DNA of 64,000 bases. Origin: a bacterium. Lineage in GTDB: Bacteria > Armatimonadota > UBA5829. This document shows positions 43,047 through 51,741 of this stretch, piece after piece. Location of the stretch: the NCBI GenBank assembly GCA_021371935.1, contig JAJFVF010000005.1, positions 1-64,000 on the forward strand, written 5' to 3'. Numbering within the stretch: the first letter of the stretch is position 1; every line of letters begins with the position of its first letter. The translations under genes and the position numbers were made by a program. Below the pieces are notes generated by a model, which worked only from the letters and a program-made list of their open reading frames with translations, did no database searches and was not told where the DNA came from.

Positions 43047-44579
43047 TTGTCTAGAATAAGAAAAGTCACGTTTGTTGAACCTAAACCGCCGGGCTATCAT
43101 GTCTACTCGGGCATAGCGCTGCCCAGGCTCGGCCTGCCTCTGATGGGCGCTATGCTTAAAAATAAAGGCATAGACGTGTCCATATACTGCCAGGATATTC
43201 AGGATGTGGACTACACTGATCTGCTCTCGTCAGATATGATAGGCATATCCACCACAACTTCCACCGCACCTGAAGGCTACAAAATTGCCCAGTTGGCTAA
43301 AGAAGCCGGGATACCGGTCGTAGTCGGAGGATCGCATGTGACTTTTCTCGCTGAAGAAGCACTTCAGCACGCAGACTATTGCGTAAGGGGCGAAGGCGAA
43401 TATGCGATGGTTGAGCTGGTGGAGGCTTTGGACAACGGCTCAGGACTGGCTAATGTTGCGGGTCTGTCATACAAGGTAGGCAATGAGATCAGGCATAACC
43501 CTGCAAGACCGCTGGTTTGTGACCTGGATGCGCTGCCGTTCCCGGACCTCTCGCTCATCAAAGGGCATGAAAAGATCAAAATTACACCAATTGCAACCTC
43601 GCGAGGATGTCCATTCGACTGCAGCTTCTGCTCGGTCACCAAAATGTTCGGCAGGAAATACCGCGAACGCAGCATCGCAAACGTAGTAGAAGAAATAGAG
43701 CAGCTTGAACCCAAAAGTATTTTTTACTATGACGACAACTTCACGGCGGACCGTGAACGCACGAAAGTGCTGCTCGACACCCTTCTTTCAAAAGGGATCA
43801 CGCCAAAATGGACGGCTCAGGCGCGGGTGGATGTGGTAAAAGACAAAGATCTGCTCAAGCTGATGAAACGCTCGAACTGCAGTATGCTCTATATAGGTTT
43901 CGAGTCGGTGAACCCGGCCACACTCAAAGAATATAACAAGCGGCAATCTGTGGAAGAGATAGCTGAATCAATACGGATACTGCATCATTATGGGATCATG
44001 ACGCACGGAATGTTCGTCTTCGGGGCTGAGAATGATGACGCTCAGAGTCTGCGGACAACACTCAACTTCGCCCTCAAAAACAACATAGACACAACTCAGT
44101 TCATGATCCTCACCCCTCTGCCGGGCACGCCGTATTATGACAAGATGGTCAGTGAAGATCGGCTGCTCACAAGGGACTGGCAGCTCTACGACGGACAGCA
44201 CGTCGTCTATCAGCCAGTAAAGATGAGCCCTTATGAACTCCAGAAAGAGACATTCAAGGTCATGAAGCGCTTTTACAGTCTGCGAGAGTGTGTTAAAATG
44301 CTCTGTGGACTGGAAACGCTCAAGTTTACGTTCAAAATCAACTTGAGCATACTCAGCGGAAAATGGGACTGGGCAAAAAAGCAGATATATAACCGCGCAT
44401 GGAAATGTTTCTATCGCGCGTACGGACATAAGCTGATCCGCCGCTGGGAAGAAGCCAACAAAGACTTCGGAGAAAGGGTTAAGGCGCTGGCTGAAAGGGC
44501 GCGCGCACTGCGTGCGGCGAAGATGACCTCGCCAAAAAAGTTGATTGATGTCTACCAGGTTAAACAAGATAAAAGCTGA
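43047..44579 (+). CDS. B12-binding radical SAM protein
   Basis: A 510-residue enzyme. Residues 1-150 form a cobalamin-binding-type domain (LPLMGAMLKNKGIDVSIYCQD, VVVGGSHVTFLAEEALQHADYCVRGEGE). From about 185 the radical SAM domain has ATSRGCPFDCSFCSVTKMFG with the CxxxCxxC cluster site. Then come IFYYDDNFTADRERT, MLYIGFESVNPATLKEYNK and a C-terminal DUF4070-like helical part. This HpnJ/BchE-like class catalyses methylations or ring formations; the substrate is unknown. TTG start, eight bases after AAAGGAGA. It overlaps galK by 32 bases. Confidence 0.88.
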   Translation: MSRIRKVTFVEPKPPGYHVYSGIALPRLGLPLMGAMLKNKGIDVSIYCQDIQDVDYTDLLSSDMIGISTTTSTAPEGYKIAQLAKEAGIPVVVGGSHVTFLAEEALQHADYCVRGEGEYAMVELVEALDNGSGLANVAGLSYKVGNEIRHNPARPLVCDLDALPFPDLSLIKGHEKIKITPIATSRGCPFDCSFCSVTKMFGRKYRERSIANVVEEIEQLEPKSIFYYDDNFTADRERTKVLLDTLLSKGITPKWTAQARVDVVKDKDLLKLMKRSNCSMLYIGFESVNPATLKEYNKRQSVEEIAESIRILHHYGIMTHGMFVFGAENDDAQSLRTTLNFALKNNIDTTQFMILTPLPGTPYYDKMVSEDRLLTRDWQLYDGQHVVYQPVKMSPYELQKETFKVMKRFYSLRECVKMLCGLETLKFTFKINLSILSGKWDWAKKQIYNRAWKCFYRAYGHKLIRRWEEANKDFGERVKALAERARALRAAKMTSPKKLIDVYQVKQDKS

Positions 44580-45711
44580 TTTCGAGCGGCTGTACGGCTC
44601 TTCACCAACAATAATTGTAAAGGCTCCCGGCAGAGTCGATCTGATGGGTAATCATACTGACTATAATGGCGGGTTCGTGCTGCCGGTGGCTGTGAACCTC
44701 GATGTGATTGCAGCAGGGCGGCTTCGAGATGATGGGACGGTTTCGGTATACTCACAAAATTTTGAAGCAGAGTCAAAATTTTCGCTCAACGATATCGTCC
44801 ATGATGATGTAAACACATGGAGCAACTATGTGCGTGGGGTGGTGCTTTTTCTGCAGGAAGCGGGTATCGAACTGCGCGGCGCAGATATCGTGATGCACGG
44901 AAATGTGCCGATAGGCTCGGGAATGTCCAGCTCGGCAGCTATCGAGATGGCGACCGGCTTCCTGTTCCAGAGCCTGCTTGGGTTCGACCTTGGCGGACCG
45001 GAAATGGCATTGATCGGCCAGAAGGCTGAGAACAAGTTCGTAGGAGTCAACACCGGCATCATGGACCAGTTTATCTCGCGGCTGGGTAAAAAAGACCATG
45101 CGCTCTTTATCGACTGCCGCACCCTGGAATATGATCAGTTTCCACTCGACACATCCAGGGTAAAGATAGTCGTCTGCGACACCATGAAGCGCCGCGGATT
45201 GGTTGACAGTGAGTATGATCTGCGGCGGAGTCAATGTGAGGAAGCATCGAGACTCTTTGCAAAGTGGATTCCAAATGTAACTCAGCTCAGAGATGTCTCG
45301 CCCGCCGATTTCGAGAAGTATAAGGACAAACTACCGGATGTGGTGCGAAAACGCGCTGAGCATGTGATCTACGAAAACGAGCGTGTGTTGCAGAGCCGGG
45401 CTGTGCTCGAAAAGGGTGACTTCGAGGGCTTCGGAAAGCTGATGAATGCCTCTCACGACTCTGCACGCGATCTGTATGAAGTGAGCTGCGCTGAACTTAA
45501 CGCGATGGCAGAGGTGTGCCGCAATGCGCCAGGCTCGCTGTGTAATAGAATGGCCGGAGCAGGATTCGGCGGATGCTCTGTCAGCCTGGTAAAAGATAAA
45601 TTCGTGGAACAATTTACATCGGTGGTAGCCGTAGAATATGAAAAGAAGACGGGGCTTGCTCCAAACCTATATATCTGCACTGCAGAAGATGGAGCATGCG
45701 TAATAGAGTAA
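44548..45711 (+). CDS. galK: Galactokinase
   Basis: GHMP-family kinase that phosphorylates galactose in the Leloir pathway. The 387 residues show the signature KAPGRVDLMGNHTDYNGGFVLP (Arg and the catalytic Asp region) near 24, the ATP loop PIGSGMSSSAAIEMATG near 130, GIMDQFISRLGK near 170 with the catalytic Asp, and MAGAGFGGCSVSLV near 345. The ATG lies inside the end of the radical SAM gene with only a weak ribosome site, so coupling is likely. galE and galT are not in this window. Confidence 0.95.
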   Translation: MSTRLNKIKADFERLYGSSPTIIVKAPGRVDLMGNHTDYNGGFVLPVAVNLDVIAAGRLRDDGTVSVYSQNFEAESKFSLNDIVHDDVNTWSNYVRGVVLFLQEAGIELRGADIVMHGNVPIGSGMSSSAAIEMATGFLFQSLLGFDLGGPEMALIGQKAENKFVGVNTGIMDQFISRLGKKDHALFIDCRTLEYDQFPLDTSRVKIVVCDTMKRRGLVDSEYDLRRSQCEEASRLFAKWIPNVTQLRDVSPADFEKYKDKLPDVVRKRAEHVIYENERVLQSRAVLEKGDFEGFGKLMNASHDSARDLYEVSCAELNAMAEVCRNAPGSLCNRMAGAGFGGCSVSLVKDKFVEQFTSVVAVEYEKKTGLAPNLYICTAEDGACVIE

Positions 45712-45744
45712 ATAGGCATTTTCTGATAGAGAAGGTGACAAGAC

Positions 45745-46263
45745 GTGAAATGCAAAAAATGCGGTGCTGAGCTTCATGAAGACCAGAAAGTGTGCATAGC
45801 ATGCGGAACACGCACGATCCGCGGCGATAATTATGAATATGACAGCCAGGTTGCATGGCGACCGTCAAGAAATATGTGGATCGCGGCAGCAGGCGTAGTG
45901 GTGCTTGTAGTCATCGCGATAATCCTCAACTCCATGCGCACGGTTCCGCCGAAAGATGTCGCAAATGAATGGTTTAGCGCAATGACCCAGAGAAAAGTCA
46001 GGGATGCACGCGAGTTGTCGACGCCCCGCTTGGAGGAAGACCTTCAATCACGTGGGATGGATTTGATCGCGATTTCTGAAGAATATTATGGCGACATTAC
46101 GTCCAGCGGCGGCTCATTTGAAATCAGCAACCCCAAACCCGCCGGAAAAAATGCGCTCAGTTTCGATGTCTCCATAAACTATAATGATGGTGAACCGACT
46201 CGCGGCTATTGCCTTGAAATGGTTAAAGTGGGACGGCAGTGGCGTGTCGATAAGATAATGTAG
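45745..46263 (+). CDS. Zinc-ribbon single-pass membrane protein
   Basis: A 172-residue protein with an N-terminal zinc ribbon (KCKKCGAELHEDQKVCIACGTR), one membrane helix near 45-66 (MWIAAAGVVVLVVIAIILNSM) and an outer domain of about 100 residues (VANEWFSAMTQRKVRDARELSTPRLEEDL, ending VGRQWRVDKIM). The last part resembles DUF4878/lumazine-type small folds that follow such anchors. Function unknown. GTG start with AGAAGGTGA upstream. It follows galK by 33 bases. Confidence 0.8.
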   Translation: MKCKKCGAELHEDQKVCIACGTRTIRGDNYEYDSQVAWRPSRNMWIAAAGVVVLVVIAIILNSMRTVPPKDVANEWFSAMTQRKVRDARELSTPRLEEDLQSRGMDLIAISEEYYGDITSSGGSFEISNPKPAGKNALSFDVSINYNDGEPTRGYCLEMVKVGRQWRVDKIM

Positions 46264-46272
46264 TGTCGCTGC

Positions 46273-47013
46273 TTAATGGCTTCTATTATCGACATACCAG
46301 TAATGGCCGTTTGTTTGCCAATTATAAATATAGGTCTTGTTAAACCACTTTGCGTGACCATCACAAAAAATGAAGATCGCTCCACCATTGTGCCTGAAAT
46401 CCGGAGGAACATAAAAGCTGCCGGAAGTAAGTGCTTTGATGACATCATTAAAGGCGTTCCTTCCAGTGTAGCCGGGGAATAGGTAAGCAATATCGGAATC
46501 ATCGCTGGACTTGCTGTCACCAAATGCAATGTGCCTGCTCGCTGATACCAGATCAGATATATTGTAAGGGTCGGGTGTATACATATTGCTGTTTTTGCCG
46601 CGGCCGACACCATTAGCCTTGCCGCCTCCACCGTCACTTGTGTTGTAGCCCCATCCGCCGGTCTTCCTATCGGCATCCGCGCTGTAACCAGCCGTTGTGT
46701 CTGCAGTGAAACGCCTGCTTGGAACAGACGGGCAGGTATATACATCCAGGCTCTTTGTGTATTTGTACAAACCATGCGCCCATGTCAGTGTGCTGTCACC
46801 AGGTCTAAACATCCAGCAGAGCGGGAACTTACCGTTGTGGTCATCCAAATACAAATTTAAGGCCATTCCAAGCTGCCCACCGTGTTTGAGACAGACAGTC
46901 TGCCTGGCTTTTTCCTTCGCACCGGCAAACACAGGAAACAGTATTGCCGCCAGTATCGCTATGATTGCAATTACTACCAGCAGCTCGATTAACGTAAACC
47001 CTCTTTTTCTCAT
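46273..47013 (-). CDS. DUF1559-type prepilin-like protein
   Basis: A 246-residue pseudopilin. The leader MRKRG is cut before FTLIELLVVIAIIAILAAILFPVFAGAKEKARQTVCLKHGGQLG. The C-terminal part has FRHNGGAIFIFCDGHAKWF, the H-X9-DG ending of this family. Such proteins occur in many copies in Planctomycetes, Verrucomicrobia and Armatimonadota. The ATG at 47013 follows GGGAGAGG. It is encoded alone, away from the main pilus cluster, and should be processed by the peptidase encoded at 20902. Confidence 0.92.
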   Translation of the reverse strand: MRKRGFTLIELLVVIAIIAILAAILFPVFAGAKEKARQTVCLKHGGQLGMALNLYLDDHNGKFPLCWMFRPGDSTLTWAHGLYKYTKSLDVYTCPSVPSRRFTADTTAGYSADADRKTGGWGYNTSDGGGGKANGVGRGKNSNMYTPDPYNISDLVSASRHIAFGDSKSSDDSDIAYLFPGYTGRNAFNDVIKALTSGSFYVPPDFRHNGGAIFIFCDGHAKWFNKTYIYNWQTNGHYWYVDNRSH

Positions 47014-47184
47014 CGCAGCAAACACCTCTCCCAAGATGACCTAATCAGCATTTCAATCTAAAAAATACCATATGCTATTTTTTAAGCTACATAATGCATG
47101 GTATTTGTATTATGCATCCGCCATGGCAGTTTGTCAATAAGTATATTGACGTAATTGCAATATATAGAATTATTGCCTCTTTAC

Positions 47185-47213
47185 TTGCCTGTTTGCGCAC
47201 TATTATCTACAAT
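47185..47213 (+). promoter_or_regulatory. Promoter for ribF
   Basis: TTGCCT, 17 bases and TACAAT, with a start expected near 47220, about 50 bases before the ribF ATG. Hexamers and spacing are identical to those upstream of serS (5458-5486). Confidence 0.6.
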
Positions 47214-47270
47214 AATGTGTGTTATGGTGGAGCCATCGGTCTGTCAGCTCTGGAGTTTTATGAGGAGTAA

Positions 47271-48194
47271 ATGAGCGTTATATACGGCTTTGACAATGTT
47301 GGACGAGAGTCAAATGGACGTGCGGTTGCAATAGGTGTGTTCGACGGCGTGCACTGGGGACACAGGGCGATCCTGGAAAAGCTGGTGCATACCGCTGGCG
47401 AACATGGGATCAAAAGCGCTGCACTTACATTTGACAAACATCCTGCCGAAATTCTCGCTCCAACTCGTGCTCCGCAGTATATAAACAGCCTCGACCAAAG
47501 GATAGAACTCATCGAAGAGATGGGTGTCGATGAAGTGATTGTGGCTGAGTTCGACCACACACTCGCAAACCTGACACGCGAAGACTTTGTTGACAAAATT
47601 CTCCTGAAAACTCTGCAGACCAGACAGATTGTGATCGGCTCGAATTTCAGGTTCGGCAAAGACCGTGCCGGAGATATTCGATATCTCAACGAAATATCTT
47701 CAGACACAGGCATTGGCATTACCGCAGTGTCGGCAGTCATTGTCGACGGCGGACCGGCAAGCAGCACTCGTATTCGTGCGCTTATATCTCGCGGCGATAT
47801 GCCCGGTGCCACAAAACTTCTCGGCAGACCGTTCGCACTGCGTGGAGAAGTAGTCACAGGAGAACAGATTGGCCGCACACTCGGCTTTCCGACAGCAAAT
47901 ATACGAACGGCTCCACGTCAAATCATACCCGCACGCGGCGTATATGCTGTCGAATCCACTATTTCCAATACCACATATGCCGGAGTATGCAATATCGGCA
48001 GCAGGCCCACATTCGGTGGGGACAACACCACCGTTGAAGTACACTTCTCTGACTTCGTCGGAGACCTATATGGCAAAAAACTTGATATAACGTTCCTCCG
48101 ACGCATGCGCGATGAGATAACTTTCGACAGTCCTGAAAAACTCGTTGAACAGATCAGAATGGATATAGAAAAAGCACGCGAAAACAGCATCTAA
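47271..48194 (+). CDS. ribF: Bifunctional riboflavin kinase / FAD synthetase
   Basis: Makes FMN and then FAD from riboflavin. The 307 residues contain the N-terminal nucleotidyltransferase with AIGVFDGVHWGHRAILEKL (HxGH) and GSNFRFGKDRAGD, then STRIRALISRGDMPGATKLLGRPF, and the C-terminal flavokinase with GRTLGFPTANI, GVYAVES and VEVHFSDFVGDLYGK. ATG at 47271 follows GAGGAGTA. Its TAA stop is part of a dispersed element (48191-48323) that also ends the LCP gene. Confidence 0.96.
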   Translation: MSVIYGFDNVGRESNGRAVAIGVFDGVHWGHRAILEKLVHTAGEHGIKSAALTFDKHPAEILAPTRAPQYINSLDQRIELIEEMGVDEVIVAEFDHTLANLTREDFVDKILLKTLQTRQIVIGSNFRFGKDRAGDIRYLNEISSDTGIGITAVSAVIVDGGPASSTRIRALISRGDMPGATKLLGRPFALRGEVVTGEQIGRTLGFPTANIRTAPRQIIPARGVYAVESTISNTTYAGVCNIGSRPTFGGDNTTVEVHFSDFVGDLYGKKLDITFLRRMRDEITFDSPEKLVEQIRMDIEKARENSI

Positions 48195-48323
48195 GTAAAT
48201 CACTGTTGGTCGCTTGTATACCACTATAGTTTTTCACACCAGTAAAACCACATACAAACGTGCAATTTACTAAGTCAGATTTCCACAGGAAATGTGACTC
48301 TTTACTGACCGTAAATTGCTTAG
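48191..48323. repeat. Palindromic element, copy 1
   Basis: The element begins CTAAGTAAAT, with the TAA serving as the ribF stop, and ends GTAAATTGCTTAG. The inner arm GCAATTTAC (48262-48270) pairs with GTAAATTGC (48311-48319). Between them a nested hairpin, AGTCAGATTTCC and GGAAATGTGACT, is inserted. Copy 2 is at 52980-53077. Shared blocks include CTTGTAT, GTATACC and ACGTGCAATTTAC in the same order. No coding potential. Confidence 0.7.
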
Positions 48324-48677
48324 CTTAATCTATCACCACACCCCAAAGAATTAAGCCCAACGTTGACAATTAACCTGCATATTTCAGAATGATTGACAAA
48401 ATACCAGACACAGTCACACACGTGCATAATCTTCCACGATACGATGAATGAAATATATTATATTCATCATTGATTCTCTAATGGACGCTTGTTATCATAT
48501 GCTCATTGATGGGTTAGTCAGGTTCATATCGAACGGAGGTGAACAGATAATATAGAACAATTACGATTGACATCGTGTTGAATGGATGCATAAATTGCAA
48601 AAAATGCAATCTCAATGCCAATAAGACCTATCGACCACCCGTCTGGTTTCCTCATTAACTTGAACAGGAGGCAATTG
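48324..48677 (+). promoter_or_regulatory. Long AT-rich leader before the beta-helix gene
   Basis: This 354-base stretch has no supported gene. It holds an AT-rich palindrome (GATGAAT..ATTCATC near 48442-48470), a free-standing GGAGGTGA at about 48535 with no credible reading frame, and a possible promoter TTGACA (48567-48572), 18 bases, TAAATT (48591-48596). A TTGCA..TGCAA hairpin lies at the -10 edge (48594-48610). Confidence 0.4.
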
Positions 48678-49682
48678 ATGAAGAACAGATTTAGCTTTTT
48701 TGTGTTGGCAGTATGTTTGCTCATTATTGCGGCAGTGTCGGCTCAGGCATCAGTAATCTATGTAAAGACTGACGGCAGTGACGGAAATGACGGCTCGACA
48801 TGGGCATTGGCCAAGGCCACCATAGGAGGAGCCTTGAGCGTGGCCTCAAGCGGTGATGAGGTGTGGGTCAAAACAGGCACATACTCGCTTTCCACCGCAA
48901 TACCTACCGGTGTAAAGCTCTTTGGAGGCTTTGACGGCACGGAAACTTTACTTGACAGCAGAAACTGGGGCAGCAACACTACGACCATCAATAGTGGTTA
49001 CATTACTGCAACAGTCACCAGCGGTTCGTCCGCTATCGACGGTTTTATACTGACAGATCTGTCGGGAATCGACCTTACCGGAGATGTCACATTCTCACAT
49101 AATGAGGTGGTTGACTGCGATAATATCGACCCTGTGATCTCTTGTACGGGTGTTGTCAAGCTGGTCAACAACCTTATCTATAACAACAATGGTTATGAGA
49201 CACGCCACGAGTCAACATGCACGATCACTTGTGCCTCCAGCAACGGCGATGCGATTATTGTTAACAACACAATATCGGACAACGGCTTCTCGGATGGTGG
49301 TGGAGCTGCCATTTATTGCACGGGCACACCAGACATTGCGAACAACATCATAGTATTCCAAGCAGGTAATGGAATCTATGATGCGTCAGCAGGAACACCG
49401 ACTGTTTCCCATAATTGTGTGTATGGAAACGCAATCGCTAATTATCAGGGTTTCCCAATCAATTGGCAGCCGGATAATGACATCAATGTAGACCCGGAAT
49501 TTTGGGACCGGCCTAATGACGATTATAGACTCGATAGAGACTCAGTGTGTGAAGAAATGGGCAGCAACAGCTACATTGATTCCTCTAGCGGTCTCCCTGA
49601 CTATGCGAGAACAAAGGATTTTTGGCATCATCAGCGCATCGCTACGATTGTCGACATAGGCGCCTTTGAGTCATGGGATTAA
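48678..49682 (+). CDS. Secreted right-handed beta-helix protein
   Basis: A 334-residue exported protein. The signal peptide is KNRFSFFVLAVCLLIIAAVSAQA. It is followed at once by SVIYVKTDGSDGNDGSTWALAKATIGGAL, the usual start of parallel beta-helix (Pectate-lyase-like, DUF1565/NosD-type) proteins. Repeating coils follow (VVDCDNIDPVISCTGVVKLVNNLIYNNNG; IIVNNTISDNG; PDIANNIIVFQAGNGIYD). Catalytic residues are not evident, so polysaccharide binding or lyase activity is open. ATG at 48678 with AGGAGG seven bases upstream. Confidence 0.88.
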   Translation: MKNRFSFFVLAVCLLIIAAVSAQASVIYVKTDGSDGNDGSTWALAKATIGGALSVASSGDEVWVKTGTYSLSTAIPTGVKLFGGFDGTETLLDSRNWGSNTTTINSGYITATVTSGSSAIDGFILTDLSGIDLTGDVTFSHNEVVDCDNIDPVISCTGVVKLVNNLIYNNNGYETRHESTCTITCASSNGDAIIVNNTISDNGFSDGGGAAIYCTGTPDIANNIIVFQAGNGIYDASAGTPTVSHNCVYGNAIANYQGFPINWQPDNDINVDPEFWDRPNDDYRLDRDSVCEEMGSNSYIDSSSGLPDYARTKDFWHHQRIATIVDIGAFESWD

Positions 49683-49712
49683 CGACTTACCCCTAGAATT
49701 TTAGTCACTATT

Positions 49713-49754
49713 AGGCTGGCATTGACATTCTTATGAGTGTCTGCCAGCCTTTAC
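49713..49754 (+). terminator. Terminator after the beta-helix gene
   Basis: AGGCTGGCA (49713-49721) pairs with TGCCAGCCT (49742-49750) and is followed by TTTA. The stem is perfect though the loop is 20 bases long. Confidence 0.65.
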
Positions 49755-49785
49755 TGATTCTATCCCAAAACTATAAGCATAAACC

Positions 49786-49815
49786 TTGTATCCAAAATGC
49801 CAGGCACTGTATAAT
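49786..49815 (+). promoter_or_regulatory. Promoter for the proA group
   Basis: TTGTAT, 18 bases and TATAAT precede proA by about 50 bases. A start near 49822 is expected. It probably drives proA, nadD and the LCP gene. Confidence 0.6.
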
Positions 49816-49863
49816 GATATATAATCTGGTAAACATATGACCCGATTTCAAGGAGCAAGGTAG

Positions 49864-51111
49864 ATGTCTGAAGTCGAACTAATCTGCAAAAAGGCTAAAG
49901 CCGCTGCGCCATTGCTGGCTTCAACTGGAACCGCCATAAAAGACAAGGCTCTGATGGCAATGGCCGATGCATTCGAGACCAACAAAGCCGCCATATTTGA
50001 GGCGAACAAAAAAGACCTCGCATCTGCCGAAAAGGCCGGCATCGGCCAGGCAATGCTCAAACGCCTCGAACTGACCGACAAGAAAATCGTTCAGATGGCT
50101 GACGGTGTTCGCCAGATAGCTGCACTCCGCGACCCGGTGGGCGAGACAATCGACGGATATCTGCGGCCCAACGGTATGGAAGTACGCCGGGTGCGCGTGC
50201 CGATAGGCGTAATTGGGATCATATATGAGTCAAGACCGAATGTCACTGCCGACGCCGCGGCGATCTGCCTGAAATCCGGCAATGCCGTCATACTTCGAGG
50301 CGGCTCTGAAGCGATCAATTCCAATATGGCTATCGCCAAACTCATTAGCGATGCGATCACCTCAGTCGGCATGCCAGACGGAGCAGTCCAGATAATTACG
50401 ACTACCGACCGTGCTGCAGCGCGTGAACTGATGACCATGAAGCCATATGTGGACTGTCTGATACCACGCGGCGGCAAAGGTCTGATAAAGACAGTGATAG
50501 AGAATTCGACTATTCCCGTGATCGAACACGGAGACGGCAACTGTCATGTATATGTGGACGGCGCCGCGGATATCAAGATGGCCGATGAGATCGTCTTTAA
50601 CGCAAAGGTTCAGAACCCCAGTGTGTGCAATGCAATGGAGACTCTGCTGGTGAGCGAACAAATCGCCCCCAAGTTTCTTCCTATTATATGTAAGCGTCTG
50701 GCTGATGCAGACGTCGAGGTCCGCGCAGATGAAAAATCTCGCGCAATCGTGCCGGGACTAATAGAGGCGACCGATGATGACTGGGCTACCGAATATCTCG
50801 ACCTCATCCTTGCCGTAAAAATTGTATCGGGGGTTGACGAAGCGATCGAGCATATAGACAAATATGGCAGCAGGCATACCGAAGCGATTGTGACAGAAGA
50901 CTATAGTGCGGCGCGCAAATTTACAAACCGGATCGACGCGGCGGCGGTGTTCGTCAATGTCTCCACGCGCTTTACGGATGGATATGAATTCGGCAAGGGA
51001 GCCGAGATGGGTATCAGTACTCAAAAGCTACATGCTCGCGGACCAATGGGTATCGAGGAGATGACGACGTATAAGTATATAGTGACGGGCAATGGACAAC
51101 TCAGAGGATAA
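49864..51111 (+). CDS. proA: Gamma-glutamyl phosphate reductase
   Basis: NADPH-dependent second step of proline synthesis. The 415-residue length is standard. Motifs are RRVRVPIGVIGIIYESRPNVTADAAAICLKSGNAVILRGGSEA near 105-150, the catalytic Cys in VQNPSVCNAMETLLV near 255, and VNVSTRFTDGYEFGKGAEMGISTQKLHARGPMG near the end. ATG follows AAGGAG. The proB partner is not in the window. nadD starts inside the end of this gene, as in the Gram-positive proA-nadD-rsfS neighbourhood. Confidence 0.97.
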   Translation: MSEVELICKKAKAAAPLLASTGTAIKDKALMAMADAFETNKAAIFEANKKDLASAEKAGIGQAMLKRLELTDKKIVQMADGVRQIAALRDPVGETIDGYLRPNGMEVRRVRVPIGVIGIIYESRPNVTADAAAICLKSGNAVILRGGSEAINSNMAIAKLISDAITSVGMPDGAVQIITTTDRAAARELMTMKPYVDCLIPRGGKGLIKTVIENSTIPVIEHGDGNCHVYVDGAADIKMADEIVFNAKVQNPSVCNAMETLLVSEQIAPKFLPIICKRLADADVEVRADEKSRAIVPGLIEATDDDWATEYLDLILAVKIVSGVDEAIEHIDKYGSRHTEAIVTEDYSAARKFTNRIDAAAVFVNVSTRFTDGYEFGKGAEMGISTQKLHARGPMGIEEMTTYKYIVTGNGQLRG

Positions 51112-51739
51112 AGCCATCTTCCATCACCCATCACCCGGCATCCGACACCTGGGAGTAATGGGAGGCACGTTCGACCCGATCCATTACGGTCACCTGATAC
51201 TTGCGGAACAGGCAAGAGAGAGGTTCGACCTGGATAAAGTGCTGTTTATCACGGCGTCAGACCCGCCCAATAAGTCGGGGAATGATATAGCTCCGGCTCT
51301 TGCGAGGCACAAAATGGCGTATCTTGCCGTAAAAGATAATGCGAGCTTCGAGTGCTCGACGATAGAAATCGAGCGCGGCGGAACGTCTTATACGATAGAT
51401 ACGTTATTACAACTGAAACAGCTCTATGGCGAAAATGTCGACATCCATCTGCTGCTTGGAGCCGATGAAGCGGCAATGCTTATGAGCTGGCGCGACCCAT
51501 ACGGCATTCAAGAACTGGCCAAGATTGTGGTGGCGAATAGACCCGGTCAGGAAGTCGAAGACGTGCTCAGACTCCTGCCTGAAAACTTCGCGATCAATAT
51601 CGAGCCGCTGAAGATGCCCGGTGTGGACATATCGTCCACCGATCTGCGCGAGAGAGTGCGATCAGGTAAGTCGATCAAATATCTGGTGCCTGAGTCGGTG
51701 GAAAACTACATCATGAATAATGGTTTGTACAGGGGGTAA
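51092..51739 (+). CDS. nadD: Nicotinate-nucleotide adenylyltransferase
   Basis: Forms NaAD in NAD synthesis. The 215-residue protein has GVMGGTFDPIHYGHLILAEQARE (HxGH), LFITASDPPNKSGNDIAPALARHKMAYLAV near 50, GADEAAMLMSWRDPYGI near 130 and the ISSTDLRERVRSGKSIKYLVPESVENYI end with ISST(x)xR. The ATG at 51092 overlaps proA by 20 bases but lacks a ribosome site; the ATG at 51158 would begin at MGGTFDP and looks too short. The exact start is thus uncertain. Confidence 0.94.
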   Translation: MDNSEDKAIFHHPSPGIRHLGVMGGTFDPIHYGHLILAEQARERFDLDKVLFITASDPPNKSGNDIAPALARHKMAYLAVKDNASFECSTIEIERGGTSYTIDTLLQLKQLYGENVDIHLLLGADEAAMLMSWRDPYGIQELAKIVVANRPGQEVEDVLRLLPENFAINIEPLKMPGVDISSTDLRERVRSGKSIKYLVPESVENYIMNNGLYRG

Positions 51740-51741
51740 GG

